From the NCBI RefSeq assembly GCF_003634575.1, contig NZ_RBLJ01000002.1, forward strand, positions 62,001 through 126,000: 64,000 nucleotides of DNA. Direction: 5' to 3'. The position numbers and the translations under genes are program-made. The stretch is from Photorhabdus asymbiotica (GTDB taxonomy: Bacteria; Pseudomonadota; Gammaproteobacteria; Enterobacterales; Enterobacteriaceae). Of this stretch, positions 17,416-25,887 are shown in pieces. The notes beneath the pieces were generated by a model that worked only from the letters and a program-made list of their open reading frames with translations, was not told where the DNA came from and searched no databases. How positions within the stretch are numbered: position 1 is the first letter of the stretch; each line of letters starts with the position of its first letter.

Positions 17416-20052
17416 CTAACCATTATCCGACACAGTTGCAAGAATCTTTGAAAAATCACGAACAGAAGCATTCATAAATAAGCTTTCAATCATATCCTGC
17501 TCGCTTGTAGGGCTGACATTAAAGGATTCACGCACTGCACTGAGAATGCCCACTGCATGTAATGAATCTCCACCAATATCAAAAAAGCCGTCATTGACAT
17601 CAAAATCGTTATGTTTCAATTGCTTCGACCAGAGATCGAATAAACGGGACTCAATATCATTGGACGGCAAGCTTTTACTTTTTTCAGCTACCGCTTCACC
17701 CCAAGGCGTTGGCAAAGCTTTACGATCAATTTTTCCGTTGGTGGTCAGTGGCATGCTATCCAGTAATACAAACCAGGTAGGTACCATGTAAGAAGGAAGA
17801 TTGTCTTGAGCAATCCCCCGCAATTCATTCTCTAATAACCTGTTATCGCTATCGTTACTTCCTTTTTCTGCAACGATATACGCAGCCAACTGCTTTTGAC
17901 CGGTTTTCGGATGGATTGCAGCATTGATTACCACATGGTTAGCCTGTTGATGTGATAGCAAACAGGCTTCAATTTCTCCCAGTTCAATACGATATCCGTT
18001 AATTTTTATCTGGCTATCTTCCCTCCCAAGAATTTCAATTAATCCCTGATCAATATAGCGTCCTAAATCACCCGTTTTATACAATCGTTCGCCAGTGACA
18101 GGATGGATAATAAAACGCTCGCGGGTTTTTTCCTCGTCGCAGAGGTAGCCTTGTGCAACACCCTCTCCGGCAATAAAAAGCTCACCAGTTACCCACTTAG
18201 GGCAAGGTTCAAACCAGTTATTGAGTACGTGGAATCGCTGATTAGCGAGCGGTTTGCCATAGGGAATACTTTTCCAGTTCGCATCAACCTCTCGGATGGG
18301 ATAAACAATTGACCAAATCGAACCTTCAGTCGCCCCACCAAGACTCACCACCTCAATACCGTCTATTGCTGCTTTAATCTGGTCCGGCAGATTAACGGGT
18401 ATCCAGTCGCCACTCATCAAAACCAAACGCAAAGCGCTGGTGGAGAGTTGAGGCCCAGCATGTTCAATCAGCGCCTTAACCGGTGCAGGCACACTGTTCC
18501 AGAGGGTTATTTGGTGTTTAATTATTTGTCTGGCCCAGGCTTTAGGATCGTTAGCTTCATCTTCTGAAGGAAACAATATCTTGCCACCTGCACCCAATAC
18601 GCCAAAATAGTCATAAACAGAAAGATCAAAACCGGCTGGTGCAATGGAAAATACCCCGTCATCTTCGCTGACGCCAAAACGACGATTAATATCCAAAACG
18701 GTATTAGCCGCATTACGGTGGGTAATCATCACTCCTTTCGGTTCACCTGTGGAACCAGAGGTAAAGATCACATAGGCTAGATCATCCAACGTTTGAAACG
18801 CGACCCGTTCAGGGAACCTAACAGGGGCACTGCTATCAATATCCACATTGATTCTCACCAACAAATCTGGCTCATCAGCACAAGCATGAGTAACTATCGC
18901 CTTGGCTGAACAACGTTCTATCAATCGCGACCTACGCTGTCTCGGCAACATCGGATCGATGGAAACGTAAGCAGCCCCGGCAATTAATACCCCTAGAATA
19001 GCAGCAATCATTTCCGGCCCCTGCGGAAGTGAGACTGCGATGATGTCACCGGACTTAATCGACACCGACGCTCTCAGTCGGTCAGCCACATTATTGGCGC
19101 TAGTTACTAGTTCACCATAGCTAACCTGACGCTCCCCCTGAATAATTGCCGTTTTGTGGGGGAATTGACGGGCACTATTCAGGATAAGATTTTGCAATAA
19201 CTCTGGTTGAGTATCATTAGCAGTAGCGTTCGCCACCTGCCTTTCCCATAAATCATGTGGTGACAGAACAACCACCGAGCCTTTTTGGTCCCAAATTTCC
19301 GGGTTATCAGCACATTGCTCCAAAAGCGTTACAGAAGCATCAAACATCATTTCCAGCATGCCTTGTGGGAACAAGCCATCAACATAATTCCAGTTCATTA
19401 CTAAGTTGCCGTTGACATTCAATAGCTGATTCTCAAGCCAGATCCCTGGCGTCTGTGTACTACTGTAAGTTACCGGTGCAGTACCCTCCCAGGTATAATC
19501 GGTGATAATATCGCGCAGTTCTATGTCAAGCGTATTACTAAACACAACCGGCATGGAAAGTGCGCGTCCATTGCTACCACGACGATTTAGTTCTCTCAGC
19601 ACCTGGATACCGTTAAACGAAGAGTGCCATCGATTCATAAACAGCTCTGTTTGCAATATAGTCAGCCGATTTATAAAAGAATCCGATTTGTTGTCGTCAA
19701 CGCAGAGCAAACTTGACTGAAGAAAATTCCCAACACACGATTGAACAAGGGGAAAATGCGGACGTCGGGTATGTTGAGTTAATGTCAAAGTAAAAGTCTG
19801 ATGACGTGACCACTGCCGTAACGTTTCTACATAGGCCCCTAGAAAAAGCGTTTCCATGGTAATACCTTGAGCGGTACCAATCTGACGGAGTTTATTCAAC
19901 AATTCAAAAGTGATTTTATGAGAAATCGTTTTGAATATCGGTTTCTTAATTAACTCCGGTGACTGCTGAAACGGTAATTCAGGCGCGGAAGGCATATTAT
20001 CTAATTTTCTAATCCAATAGTCTTTATCTCTAATACCCTGTTCATTATGCAT
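17416..20052 (-). CDS. Cysteine-activating NRPS, C-terminal part: end of Cy domain, adenylation domain, carrier domain
   Basis: 878 residues. Residues 1 to about 265 are the second half of a heterocyclization (Cy) domain. Residues 285-780 are an adenylation domain with FTSGSTGEPKGV, YKTGDLGRY and the C-terminal NGKIDRKAL lysine motif. The end is a peptidyl carrier domain with the phosphopantetheine serine in GGDSLHAVG. Reading the pocket positions from FDLSVYDYFG, LWNSVPA, LVLMSG and SLGGATEGSIW gives D-L-Y-N-L-S-L-I, the cysteine code. A free-standing Cy-A-PCP cysteine enzyme is the core synthetase of dithiolopyrrolones (HlmE/HolA type). There is no thioesterase domain. The first half of the Cy domain lies in the preceding frame (20001-20774), and the two overlap by 52 bp with a -1 shift. 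ATG 20052 has only a weak ribosome site, so independent initiation is doubtful. It ends 11 bp before the GMC chimera. Confidence 0.85.
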   Translation of the reverse strand: MHNEQGIRDKDYWIRKLDNMPSAPELPFQQSPELIKKPIFKTISHKITFELLNKLRQIGTAQGITMETLFLGAYVETLRQWSRHQTFTLTLTQHTRRPHFPLVQSCVGNFLQSSLLCVDDNKSDSFINRLTILQTELFMNRWHSSFNGIQVLRELNRRGSNGRALSMPVVFSNTLDIELRDIITDYTWEGTAPVTYSSTQTPGIWLENQLLNVNGNLVMNWNYVDGLFPQGMLEMMFDASVTLLEQCADNPEIWDQKGSVVVLSPHDLWERQVANATANDTQPELLQNLILNSARQFPHKTAIIQGERQVSYGELVTSANNVADRLRASVSIKSGDIIAVSLPQGPEMIAAILGVLIAGAAYVSIDPMLPRQRRSRLIERCSAKAIVTHACADEPDLLVRINVDIDSSAPVRFPERVAFQTLDDLAYVIFTSGSTGEPKGVMITHRNAANTVLDINRRFGVSEDDGVFSIAPAGFDLSVYDYFGVLGAGGKILFPSEDEANDPKAWARQIIKHQITLWNSVPAPVKALIEHAGPQLSTSALRLVLMSGDWIPVNLPDQIKAAIDGIEVVSLGGATEGSIWSIVYPIREVDANWKSIPYGKPLANQRFHVLNNWFEPCPKWVTGELFIAGEGVAQGYLCDEEKTRERFIIHPVTGERLYKTGDLGRYIDQGLIEILGREDSQIKINGYRIELGEIEACLLSHQQANHVVINAAIHPKTGQKQLAAYIVAEKGSNDSDNRLLENELRGIAQDNLPSYMVPTWFVLLDSMPLTTNGKIDRKALPTPWGEAVAEKSKSLPSNDIESRLFDLWSKQLKHNDFDVNDGFFDIGGDSLHAVGILSAVRESFNVSPTSEQDMIESLFMNASVRDFSKILATVSDNG

Positions 20053-20774
20053 GAGTTTTTTTCCGCATAGATATAATCAACAAAACCAAACTCCGGTAAT
20101 TTATTTAATGCTTTGGCATTCTTATAAAACCCCCACCAATCCTTCATCAATATTTTTACGCTATGCAAATCAAGAAACATCAATTCAAAACACAGATGCA
20201 AACGAACCACATTATTATTGAGCAATGTAGCTCTAATATCGAATGGAGGCGACGTTTCTAAAGAATTCAGATGAGTTTCCATTTCATTTCGCGTCTGTTT
20301 AATAAAATCCTGCTGTACCTTCTCATCCATTGAAGCACAGTCAGTTATGGCAATCTCATAACGCTTGGGAGTAAACGACGCCCTCTGCCTGCCACAGTCA
20401 GTCAGCTCAGCGCTAAGCATAGGATGAACAGCAATTGTCTGATTTAACGCTTCATTGAGCTTTTGCAGATCAAGGTTAAATATTTCAGTTTCAAAATAGT
20501 AGCGGGTTGCAATCCCCCCCAAAGTCATACCTGCATTACGACCAATCAGATAAGCATATTGGATGTCAGTAAGTGAAAATGGCTCAGATACTTCTCTTTT
20601 ATCTTCTATATTAAAAAGCAACAAATCATCAACAGGTAATTTTACATTGAGAAGATCATTTATTTTTATAGCATATTTACTAGTCGCATTTTCAGTATGC
20701 TTAGCAATATAACTCTCTTCTATAACTAAATTATTTAAACCAATTTTATCCGCAGATTCCTGCACTATATACAT
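20001..20774 (-). CDS. NRPS, N-terminal part: first half of the Cy domain, frame-shifted from the rest
   Basis: 258 residues. After about 65 residues of linker comes the Cy start motif FSLTDIQYAYLIGR. The family DxxxxDxxS motif appears as ELMFLDLHS, so the first Asp is Glu. The protein ends with an unrelated tail after AEKNSCIMN, at TAG 20001-20003. The natural continuation (HNEQGIRDKDYWIRKLD) is in the -1 frame and begins the next open frame. ATG 20774 was chosen for the AGGGG site upstream; 22 extra codons before it look non-coding. Together with 17416-20052 it would form one Cy-A-PCP protein of about 1120 residues. Confidence 0.8.
   Translation of the reverse strand: MYIVQESADKIGLNNLVIEESYIAKHTENATSKYAIKINDLLNVKLPVDDLLLFNIEDKREVSEPFSLTDIQYAYLIGRNAGMTLGGIATRYYFETEIFNLDLQKLNEALNQTIAVHPMLSAELTDCGRQRASFTPKRYEIAITDCASMDEKVQQDFIKQTRNEMETHLNSLETSPPFDIRATLLNNNVVRLHLCFELMFLDLHSVKILMKDWWGFYKNAKALNKLPEFGFVDYIYAEKNSCIMNRVLEIKTIGLEN
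20055..20061 (-). other. Perfect -1 slippery heptamer at the NRPS frame break
   Basis: On the minus strand the codons AAA AAC are preceded by A in the zero frame (GAA AAA AAC). This is exactly the A AAA AAC heptamer that allows -1 slippage, inside a run of seven A. A -1 shift here restores the Cy domain. The same result would follow from one lost A in an eight-A run, by mutation, phase variation or sequencing error. Confidence 0.6.
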
Positions 20775-21033
20775 AATGTACCCCTGTGAAATTATTAAGA
20801 AATCACTAAAAACAAAATAACGTGAAAAATAGCCACCCATTGGGCAGAACGAAAAACCCGAACTGCAATTTTTAATAGAAGCTTTATATTAAAGATATTT
20901 CTAGTTAAATAAAACCATCACCAAGTTCACTCCATGGTTAATTAATATAGAAAATCAGCAATGTCATGAAATAATAATAATCCACCCATTTAAGGAATGA
21001 ACATTAGGATTTTCATCAAAATTAATTAAATAA

Positions 21034-21160
21034 TATACCCAATAAATTTCGAGTTGCAGCACGGCGGCAAGTGAACGAATCCCCAGGAGCATAGATAACG
21101 ATGTGACTGGGGTGAGTGAAAGCAGCCAACAAAGCAGCAACTTGAAGGATGAAGGGTATA
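21034..21160. repeat. ERIC element, 127 bp
   Basis: The element starts at TATACCC and ends at GGGTATA, giving terminal inverted symmetry and exactly the 127-bp ERIC length. The central ERIC core is visible as ATCCCCAGGAGC and GTGACTGGGGTGAG around a short spacer. It sits in the divergent intergenic region 20775-21393 between the NRPS and the exporter. Apart from this repeat I see only AT-rich promoter-like sequence there. Short open frames inside it are artefacts of the repeat. Confidence 0.9.
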
Positions 21161-21393
21161 CACCATATATTCCTATCGCTAATGAAGATATAACCAGCAA
21201 AATGATTCACAATAACTATTTGAATTTTATTACCAATATGATTCCTAATATATAGCTTGATCTACGTAGCATTTATTGTAATTAAAATCAGCAAAAAATA
21301 ATGTTAATCATTCCACTTAGTTATTCATCTTGACAAAGTAAAAACAACGGGAATATCACTAAAATATTCAATTGAATGATTAAGGTGAAAAAA

Positions 21394-22833
21394 ATGAGTG
21401 AAGGTATCGTGATAAAGAGCAAAAAATTGACCGAACTTGAAAAAATCAGCGTTCAATCGACAATCAACGACCAAATATCAACCAACAGCTCCCGAGTATT
21501 TACTATCCTTGCTGTAATACAAGCAACATTGATTTTTACGATCGTAATGATCGGAGTACCCATGCCCGCCATTGGTCTTGAGTTCAAGTTATTTCAAGCT
21601 GAATTGGTGTTGGTTAGCGCCGCCTATGGTCTTCCCTTCAGTGGCCTATTGTTGTTTGGAGGACGACTGACTGACCGTCATGGTGGCAGGAAAATGTTCA
21701 CCCTCGGTCTGCTAATATTTGGTCTTTCGTCTCTGGCCGGTATGTTTGCCCCAACTTACTGGGCATTAGTTACTATTCGTTTTATCCAAGGTATTGGCGC
21801 TGCTCTCACTGCTCCGGCGTTGATGGCGCTATTACGCCAGCTTTACCACGATCCCAACCAGTTCAACCAAGCAATGGCAACCTGGGGAGGGGTATCTGTG
21901 CTGGGCGGCGCCATCGGATTCCTCTCTTCCGGTGTGATTACCACATGGCTATCTTGGCGCTGGATGTTTATCGTTCCAGTTTTAGTTGCTTTCATCGGCC
22001 TAATACTAGTTCGCAAAATGATGAAGCCTACATCGCTCAGCAGTACCGATTCACCTGATCTGGATTTATTGGGCGCGTTACTGGCAACCAGCGGTATTTC
22101 AATATTCAGCTTCGGCCTTATTATGAGTGGAGAATATTCTTGGCTAACACCACAGGTATCAGTACCAATAATCGTCGGTGTTCTATTGATTATTTCCTTC
22201 TTGATTGCTGAAAAACGGGTAACTTCTCCTCTGTTACCCTTAAGTTTTATCCGCGATCCTATGCGTATTACCGGCCTGGTGGGTATTCTGATGGCTGCGG
22301 CAGGAATGGGATTGATTACATTTTTACTTTCTCTGTATCTACAACAATTCCGCGGCTGGTCATCATTCGCCACTTCTATGGCTTTTATACCCTATACACT
22401 TGGTCTTCTGATTATAAATCGAGCCGCAGGACCTCTGGTAATGCGCTACGGTGCATTTCATATCACAATAACCGGATTATTGATTGGTGCAGTCGGGCTA
22501 TTTCTACTGGCAATGATCGATGACAAAACCACCTATACTGTGGGCCTGCTTCCAGGGCTGTTTATACTACCAACTGGCGCATCTTTAGTGTTTTCAGGCA
22601 GCGCCGTGCTTTCTACAGCTAATGTTCCCCTGAGCCAAGCCGGGCTTGCAGGTGGTGTGATGAATACCTCAATGGAGCTAGGACCAACAGTCGGGCTGGC
22701 AACATTAATGGCCGTTGCAGCTACCAGAGTGGATGTTATCAATGGATATGCTTGGGCATTTGGCACCGCCGGTGGGGCTTATTTACTAGCCGCTCTTGGC
22801 GCATTGTTTTACCTAAGAAAAATAAAACACTAA
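21394..22833 (+). CDS. MFS drug exporter of the DHA2 (EmrB/QacA) type
   Basis: 479 residues with about 14 hydrophobic helices. The motif between helices 2 and 3 is GGRLTDRHGGRK, and helix 5 carries the antiporter motif C-like segment GGVSVLGGAIGFLSSGV. It most likely expels a toxic product by proton antiport at the inner membrane. Dithiolopyrrolone clusters include an MFS exporter (HlmH type), so self-protection against that product is the likely role. It is divergent from the damaged NRPS operon and itself looks intact. ATG 21394 was chosen because AAGGTG lies 6 bases before it; an ATG six codons upstream lacks a site. Confidence 0.85.
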   Translation: MSEGIVIKSKKLTELEKISVQSTINDQISTNSSRVFTILAVIQATLIFTIVMIGVPMPAIGLEFKLFQAELVLVSAAYGLPFSGLLLFGGRLTDRHGGRKMFTLGLLIFGLSSLAGMFAPTYWALVTIRFIQGIGAALTAPALMALLRQLYHDPNQFNQAMATWGGVSVLGGAIGFLSSGVITTWLSWRWMFIVPVLVAFIGLILVRKMMKPTSLSSTDSPDLDLLGALLATSGISIFSFGLIMSGEYSWLTPQVSVPIIVGVLLIISFLIAEKRVTSPLLPLSFIRDPMRITGLVGILMAAAGMGLITFLLSLYLQQFRGWSSFATSMAFIPYTLGLLIINRAAGPLVMRYGAFHITITGLLIGAVGLFLLAMIDDKTTYTVGLLPGLFILPTGASLVFSGSAVLSTANVPLSQAGLAGGVMNTSMELGPTVGLATLMAVAATRVDVINGYAWAFGTAGGAYLLAALGALFYLRKIKH

Positions 22834-22908
22834 ACTGACCTTGCCAATCACTGAATCCTGTACATCAGGATTCAGTGCCATAACAGGCAGGTAAACGCGA
22901 AGAGCTAC

Positions 22909-23580
22909 CTATCTGTCATTCTGTACCTCGAACCCAGCCGCTTTCCAAGCTGGAAATCCCTCTTCCAAACGCCGCGCAAGAAACCCCTTTGATCGCAGTA
23001 TCTTCATCGCATTAAGGGAAAGTACACAATATGGTCCGCGACAATAAGCCACAATTTCTTGCTCCTTAGGCAACTCTGACAAACGCCCCTCAAGTTCTTC
23101 AGCGGGAATATTGATAGCCCCAGGAAGATGCCCGGAAGCGAACTCTTCCGAAGGGCGAACATCCAGCAAGGTAACCTCCCCCAGATTAAGTCTTTGAAAC
23201 AATTCTTCACGTGAAATCGACTCCAGATGCTCTCGTCGGTTAAATGTATCGGCGATAAATGCTGCTATCTCACTATTTCTATATTCAACATACTGATGGA
23301 GTGCCGCCAATAGATTTTGTACCGGACCGTTACCCAAACGATAGTAAACGTTCTTACCTTCCCGACGTGACTGCACAAAACCTGCTCGCTTAAGATGCTG
23401 AAGATGTTGTGACGAATTAGCTATTGTCAATCCAGTTAGCTCAGCCAGACGTTCTACCGGCCTTTCTCCCTGAGTAATATGTTCCAGTAGCATCAGACGG
23501 TGGGTATTTCCCAAAATTCGAGCTACCTCCGCCAACTCGTCAAAGAGTTGTCGTTGGGCATCATCATTGAATATTGACAT
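22909..23580 (-). CDS. ArsR-family regulator fused to a rhodanese domain
   Basis: About 223 residues. The N-terminal winged helix (about 10-100) has the ArsR recognition region LTGLTIANSSQHLQHLKRAGFV. The C-terminal rhodanese domain (about 120-220) has DVRPSEEFASGHLPGAINIP and the catalytic cysteine in CRGPYCVLS. Such fusions sense sulfur or persulfide or metal stress and repress neighbouring genes. It is divergent from the broken DUF2938 gene, which is its likely target. The start is uncertain: ATG 23580 or an in-frame TTG at 23598; neither has a strong ribosome site. Confidence 0.85.
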   Translation of the reverse strand: MSIFNDDAQRQLFDELAEVARILGNTHRLMLLEHITQGERPVERLAELTGLTIANSSQHLQHLKRAGFVQSRREGKNVYYRLGNGPVQNLLAALHQYVEYRNSEIAAFIADTFNRREHLESISREELFQRLNLGEVTLLDVRPSEEFASGHLPGAINIPAEELEGRLSELPKEQEIVAYCRGPYCVLSLNAMKILRSKGFLARRLEEGFPAWKAAGFEVQNDR

Positions 23581-23739
23581 ACTGTTTTCATTGCTCAATC
23601 ATTCAATATAATAGTTGAACATGATCATATCAAAGGTTGCTCATACTACCCAGCGTGTGGTCATTTTTTTCTGCTATTTTTCAACCTAGTTTATTACAAA
23701 GCATGTTCTATATTTCTTTCAATTACCTGGAAGTGTCAA

Positions 23740-24248
23740 ATGGATATACTACTGCACGCAGTGATAATAGGAATCGGTGCTACCTTGATTATGGATCTTT
23801 GGGCAATAGTACAAAAACGCCTATTCAATATTCCCTCCCTTAATTATCAACTGGTTGGACGCTGGCTCGGACACACATGCCGGGCGGCAAATTTGTTCAC
23901 CATACCATTATTCAAGCAACCCCAATTAGAGGTGAAAAAGTCCTTGGCTGGACAACGCACTATATTATTGGCGTATTTTTCTCCCTGCTATTTATTATCA
24001 TAATAGGTCAATCCTGGCTGGAAAATCCTACCCTTTTACCTGCCCTAGCCATGGGGATCATTAGCATAATCGCCCCATTTTTTCTGATGCAGCCTGGTTT
24101 TGGATTTGGGTTTGCTGCGGCTAAAACGCCGCAGCCTAATGTAGCCCGTCTGCGCAGTTTGGTCGCACACACTAGTTTTGGGGTAGGAATTTACCTTAGT
24201 GCGTTGATTATTAATGAATTATTCCCAATAAGCAAACTTATCAATTAA
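23740..24248 (+). pseudogene. DUF2938 membrane protein gene broken by a two-base insertion
   Basis: Two overlapping frames make one DUF2938-like protein of about 168 residues. The first frame gives MDILLHAVIIGIGATLIMDL through RWLGH, then runs into an unrelated tail ending near 24003. The second frame resumes with MPGGKFVHH and continues through several membrane helices to 24248. The break lies at 23871-23877, in an ACACAC run; removing one AC repeat restores a single frame. The function of the family is unknown. The start has GGAAG upstream. The gene is divergent from the ArsR-rhodanese regulator. Confidence 0.75.
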
Positions 24249-24362
24249 ACCCGATCAACGTGGAGCAAGCTCATTATCATATTGGTGCTAGAAAAGTCTT
24301 CTTGTACTGGGCAATCCCCAGAAGTGAACGAATCCTGTATTCACAAATAAATCCGCTTAAAG

Positions 24363-24387
24363 ACCTCGGTGCTAAATCCACCGAGGT
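24363..24387. repeat. Perfect inverted repeat downstream of gsk
   Basis: Arms ACCTCGGTG and CACCGAGGT around a seven-base loop, about 90 bp past the gsk stop. There is no T-run, so it may be a weak terminator or an mRNA-end stabiliser. Confidence 0.4.
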
Positions 24388-24477
24388 GCTCGTATCAACA
24401 AATTTCTTATAAAAGAGCCCCTCGCCCTATCGGACATAGGGCCAAGGTTTACAGCGGATTTCGCTAATATTATTAAA

Positions 24478-25788
24478 TTATCTTTCCCAGTAAGACTCTT
24501 CCAGGCTATCTTCTTTTTCCGGCAAACCACGGCTTAATCGTGGAGAATGCTGACTCAATACCTGATAGCTGACCCTGTTTGAATATTTACAAACTTGAGC
24601 AAGAGATGAATATGTTAAGTAAGTACGAACATGCTTACTGGAATTCGGCACATTCGTTCTGTGATAGTTATTAGCCGTTATATCATGTAATAAAGCAGAT
24701 AAAGCACCATCACCAGCACCATTGGTATTCATAATTTTTTCTGGTCCCCCCATATAAGGTTCAATATGAGAATAAACCTTCATAGGAGACTGGCAATCAG
24801 ATTTACGCATAGCACGGCTAAATTCATAACGGTTAAATTCAGCAATCGCACCCGGTAACAATGGATGAGTTGTCCGGCGTTTATAACTTTCTTCGGTATA
24901 ACCAGCCATATATAATCCAGCCGGGCCAGCGGTACACAGAACTAAATCTACCCAATTTAATGCCATATCTGAAGCCAATAATGGATCACTAAAACCAGTA
25001 AGCTCATAAGCTTCATCTTCATTCATTGCCAGAACAGAAATATTCTCAGCCAGAAAATCACGCCACCATTGTGGATCATCAGCAATAACATACTTTGTCC
25101 CCAAAGTCAGAACGACGGGAACACTATATTTTTTCGCATATTCAATAGCTTTCATTGTTGCTTCAGGCATCGGCTCTCCTGGTCTGCAACGAACCAAATA
25201 AGCGGTCAATACCAAAGCTGAAGCTTCAGCAATAATCTGTTCAGGAATACTCTCAGGCTTAAGTTGATTCATTTGTCCAGGACTGATGGCAAAAGTCCGT
25301 TCACCATTTTCTGTTACCAAAGTGAAACAGCGGCCAATTGCTCCATCCACACCTTGTAAATAATTTAGATCAGTACGGCTAGAGGTATTACATAAATAGC
25401 GATAAGCATAGCTACCAATCTGAATATTATTACACATAGCCCCCAGTAAAACGGAGCGATCATCAGCAAGAACTGAGTAATTATGGAGGGTATTACCGAT
25501 AGTACCACCAGCAAATTCATGGCTAATAAGATTATTATCAGTAAGTTCTTTATACAAGGTTTCAGCTACATCATCTTCAATAACCAATGAGTGCCCCTGG
25601 CTAAGGTTATAACGCCGGATAAAATCTTCGTCTACTTTCGCTTCAATATCCACTAATGTCTGATCGATACCAACGATATAAGCCCGATTATTCTCACTAT
25701 CCATCATGTCTTTAATTGGCTGGAGTAAGGGATCACGCAGACTGACAGGAAAATAGTGTTTTGATTTACGTTTACCAGGGAATTTCAT
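24478..25788 (-). CDS. gsk: Inosine-guanosine kinase
   Basis: 436 residues, near-identical in layout to E. coli Gsk (434), with the same N-terminus MKFPGKRKSKHYFPV. It is a PfkB-type (ribokinase family) kinase that phosphorylates inosine and guanosine with ATP in purine salvage. Seen: GGTIGNTLHNYSVLADDRS for nucleoside binding and NTNGAGDGALSALLHD with the catalytic Asp and anion hole near residue 370. It stands alone on the minus strand, downstream of the Wzz-type gene with a 99-bp gap. Confidence 0.97.
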   Translation of the reverse strand: MKFPGKRKSKHYFPVSLRDPLLQPIKDMMDSENNRAYIVGIDQTLVDIEAKVDEDFIRRYNLSQGHSLVIEDDVAETLYKELTDNNLISHEFAGGTIGNTLHNYSVLADDRSVLLGAMCNNIQIGSYAYRYLCNTSSRTDLNYLQGVDGAIGRCFTLVTENGERTFAISPGQMNQLKPESIPEQIIAEASALVLTAYLVRCRPGEPMPEATMKAIEYAKKYSVPVVLTLGTKYVIADDPQWWRDFLAENISVLAMNEDEAYELTGFSDPLLASDMALNWVDLVLCTAGPAGLYMAGYTEESYKRRTTHPLLPGAIAEFNRYEFSRAMRKSDCQSPMKVYSHIEPYMGGPEKIMNTNGAGDGALSALLHDITANNYHRTNVPNSSKHVRTYLTYSSLAQVCKYSNRVSYQVLSQHSPRLSRGLPEKEDSLEESYWER

Positions 25789-25887
25789 ATTTGATTGATG
25801 CTATAGGGACATAAAGATGCGGCATATTAGCACAATAAAAACAGACAAGCAGCAAGTGTCACAATGACACTTGCTGCCTAAAGAACA

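Noticed and set aside
20964-21210. Short minus-strand frames between the NRPS and the exporter
   Set aside because: They are read from the ERIC repeat and its flanks, so they are not genes.
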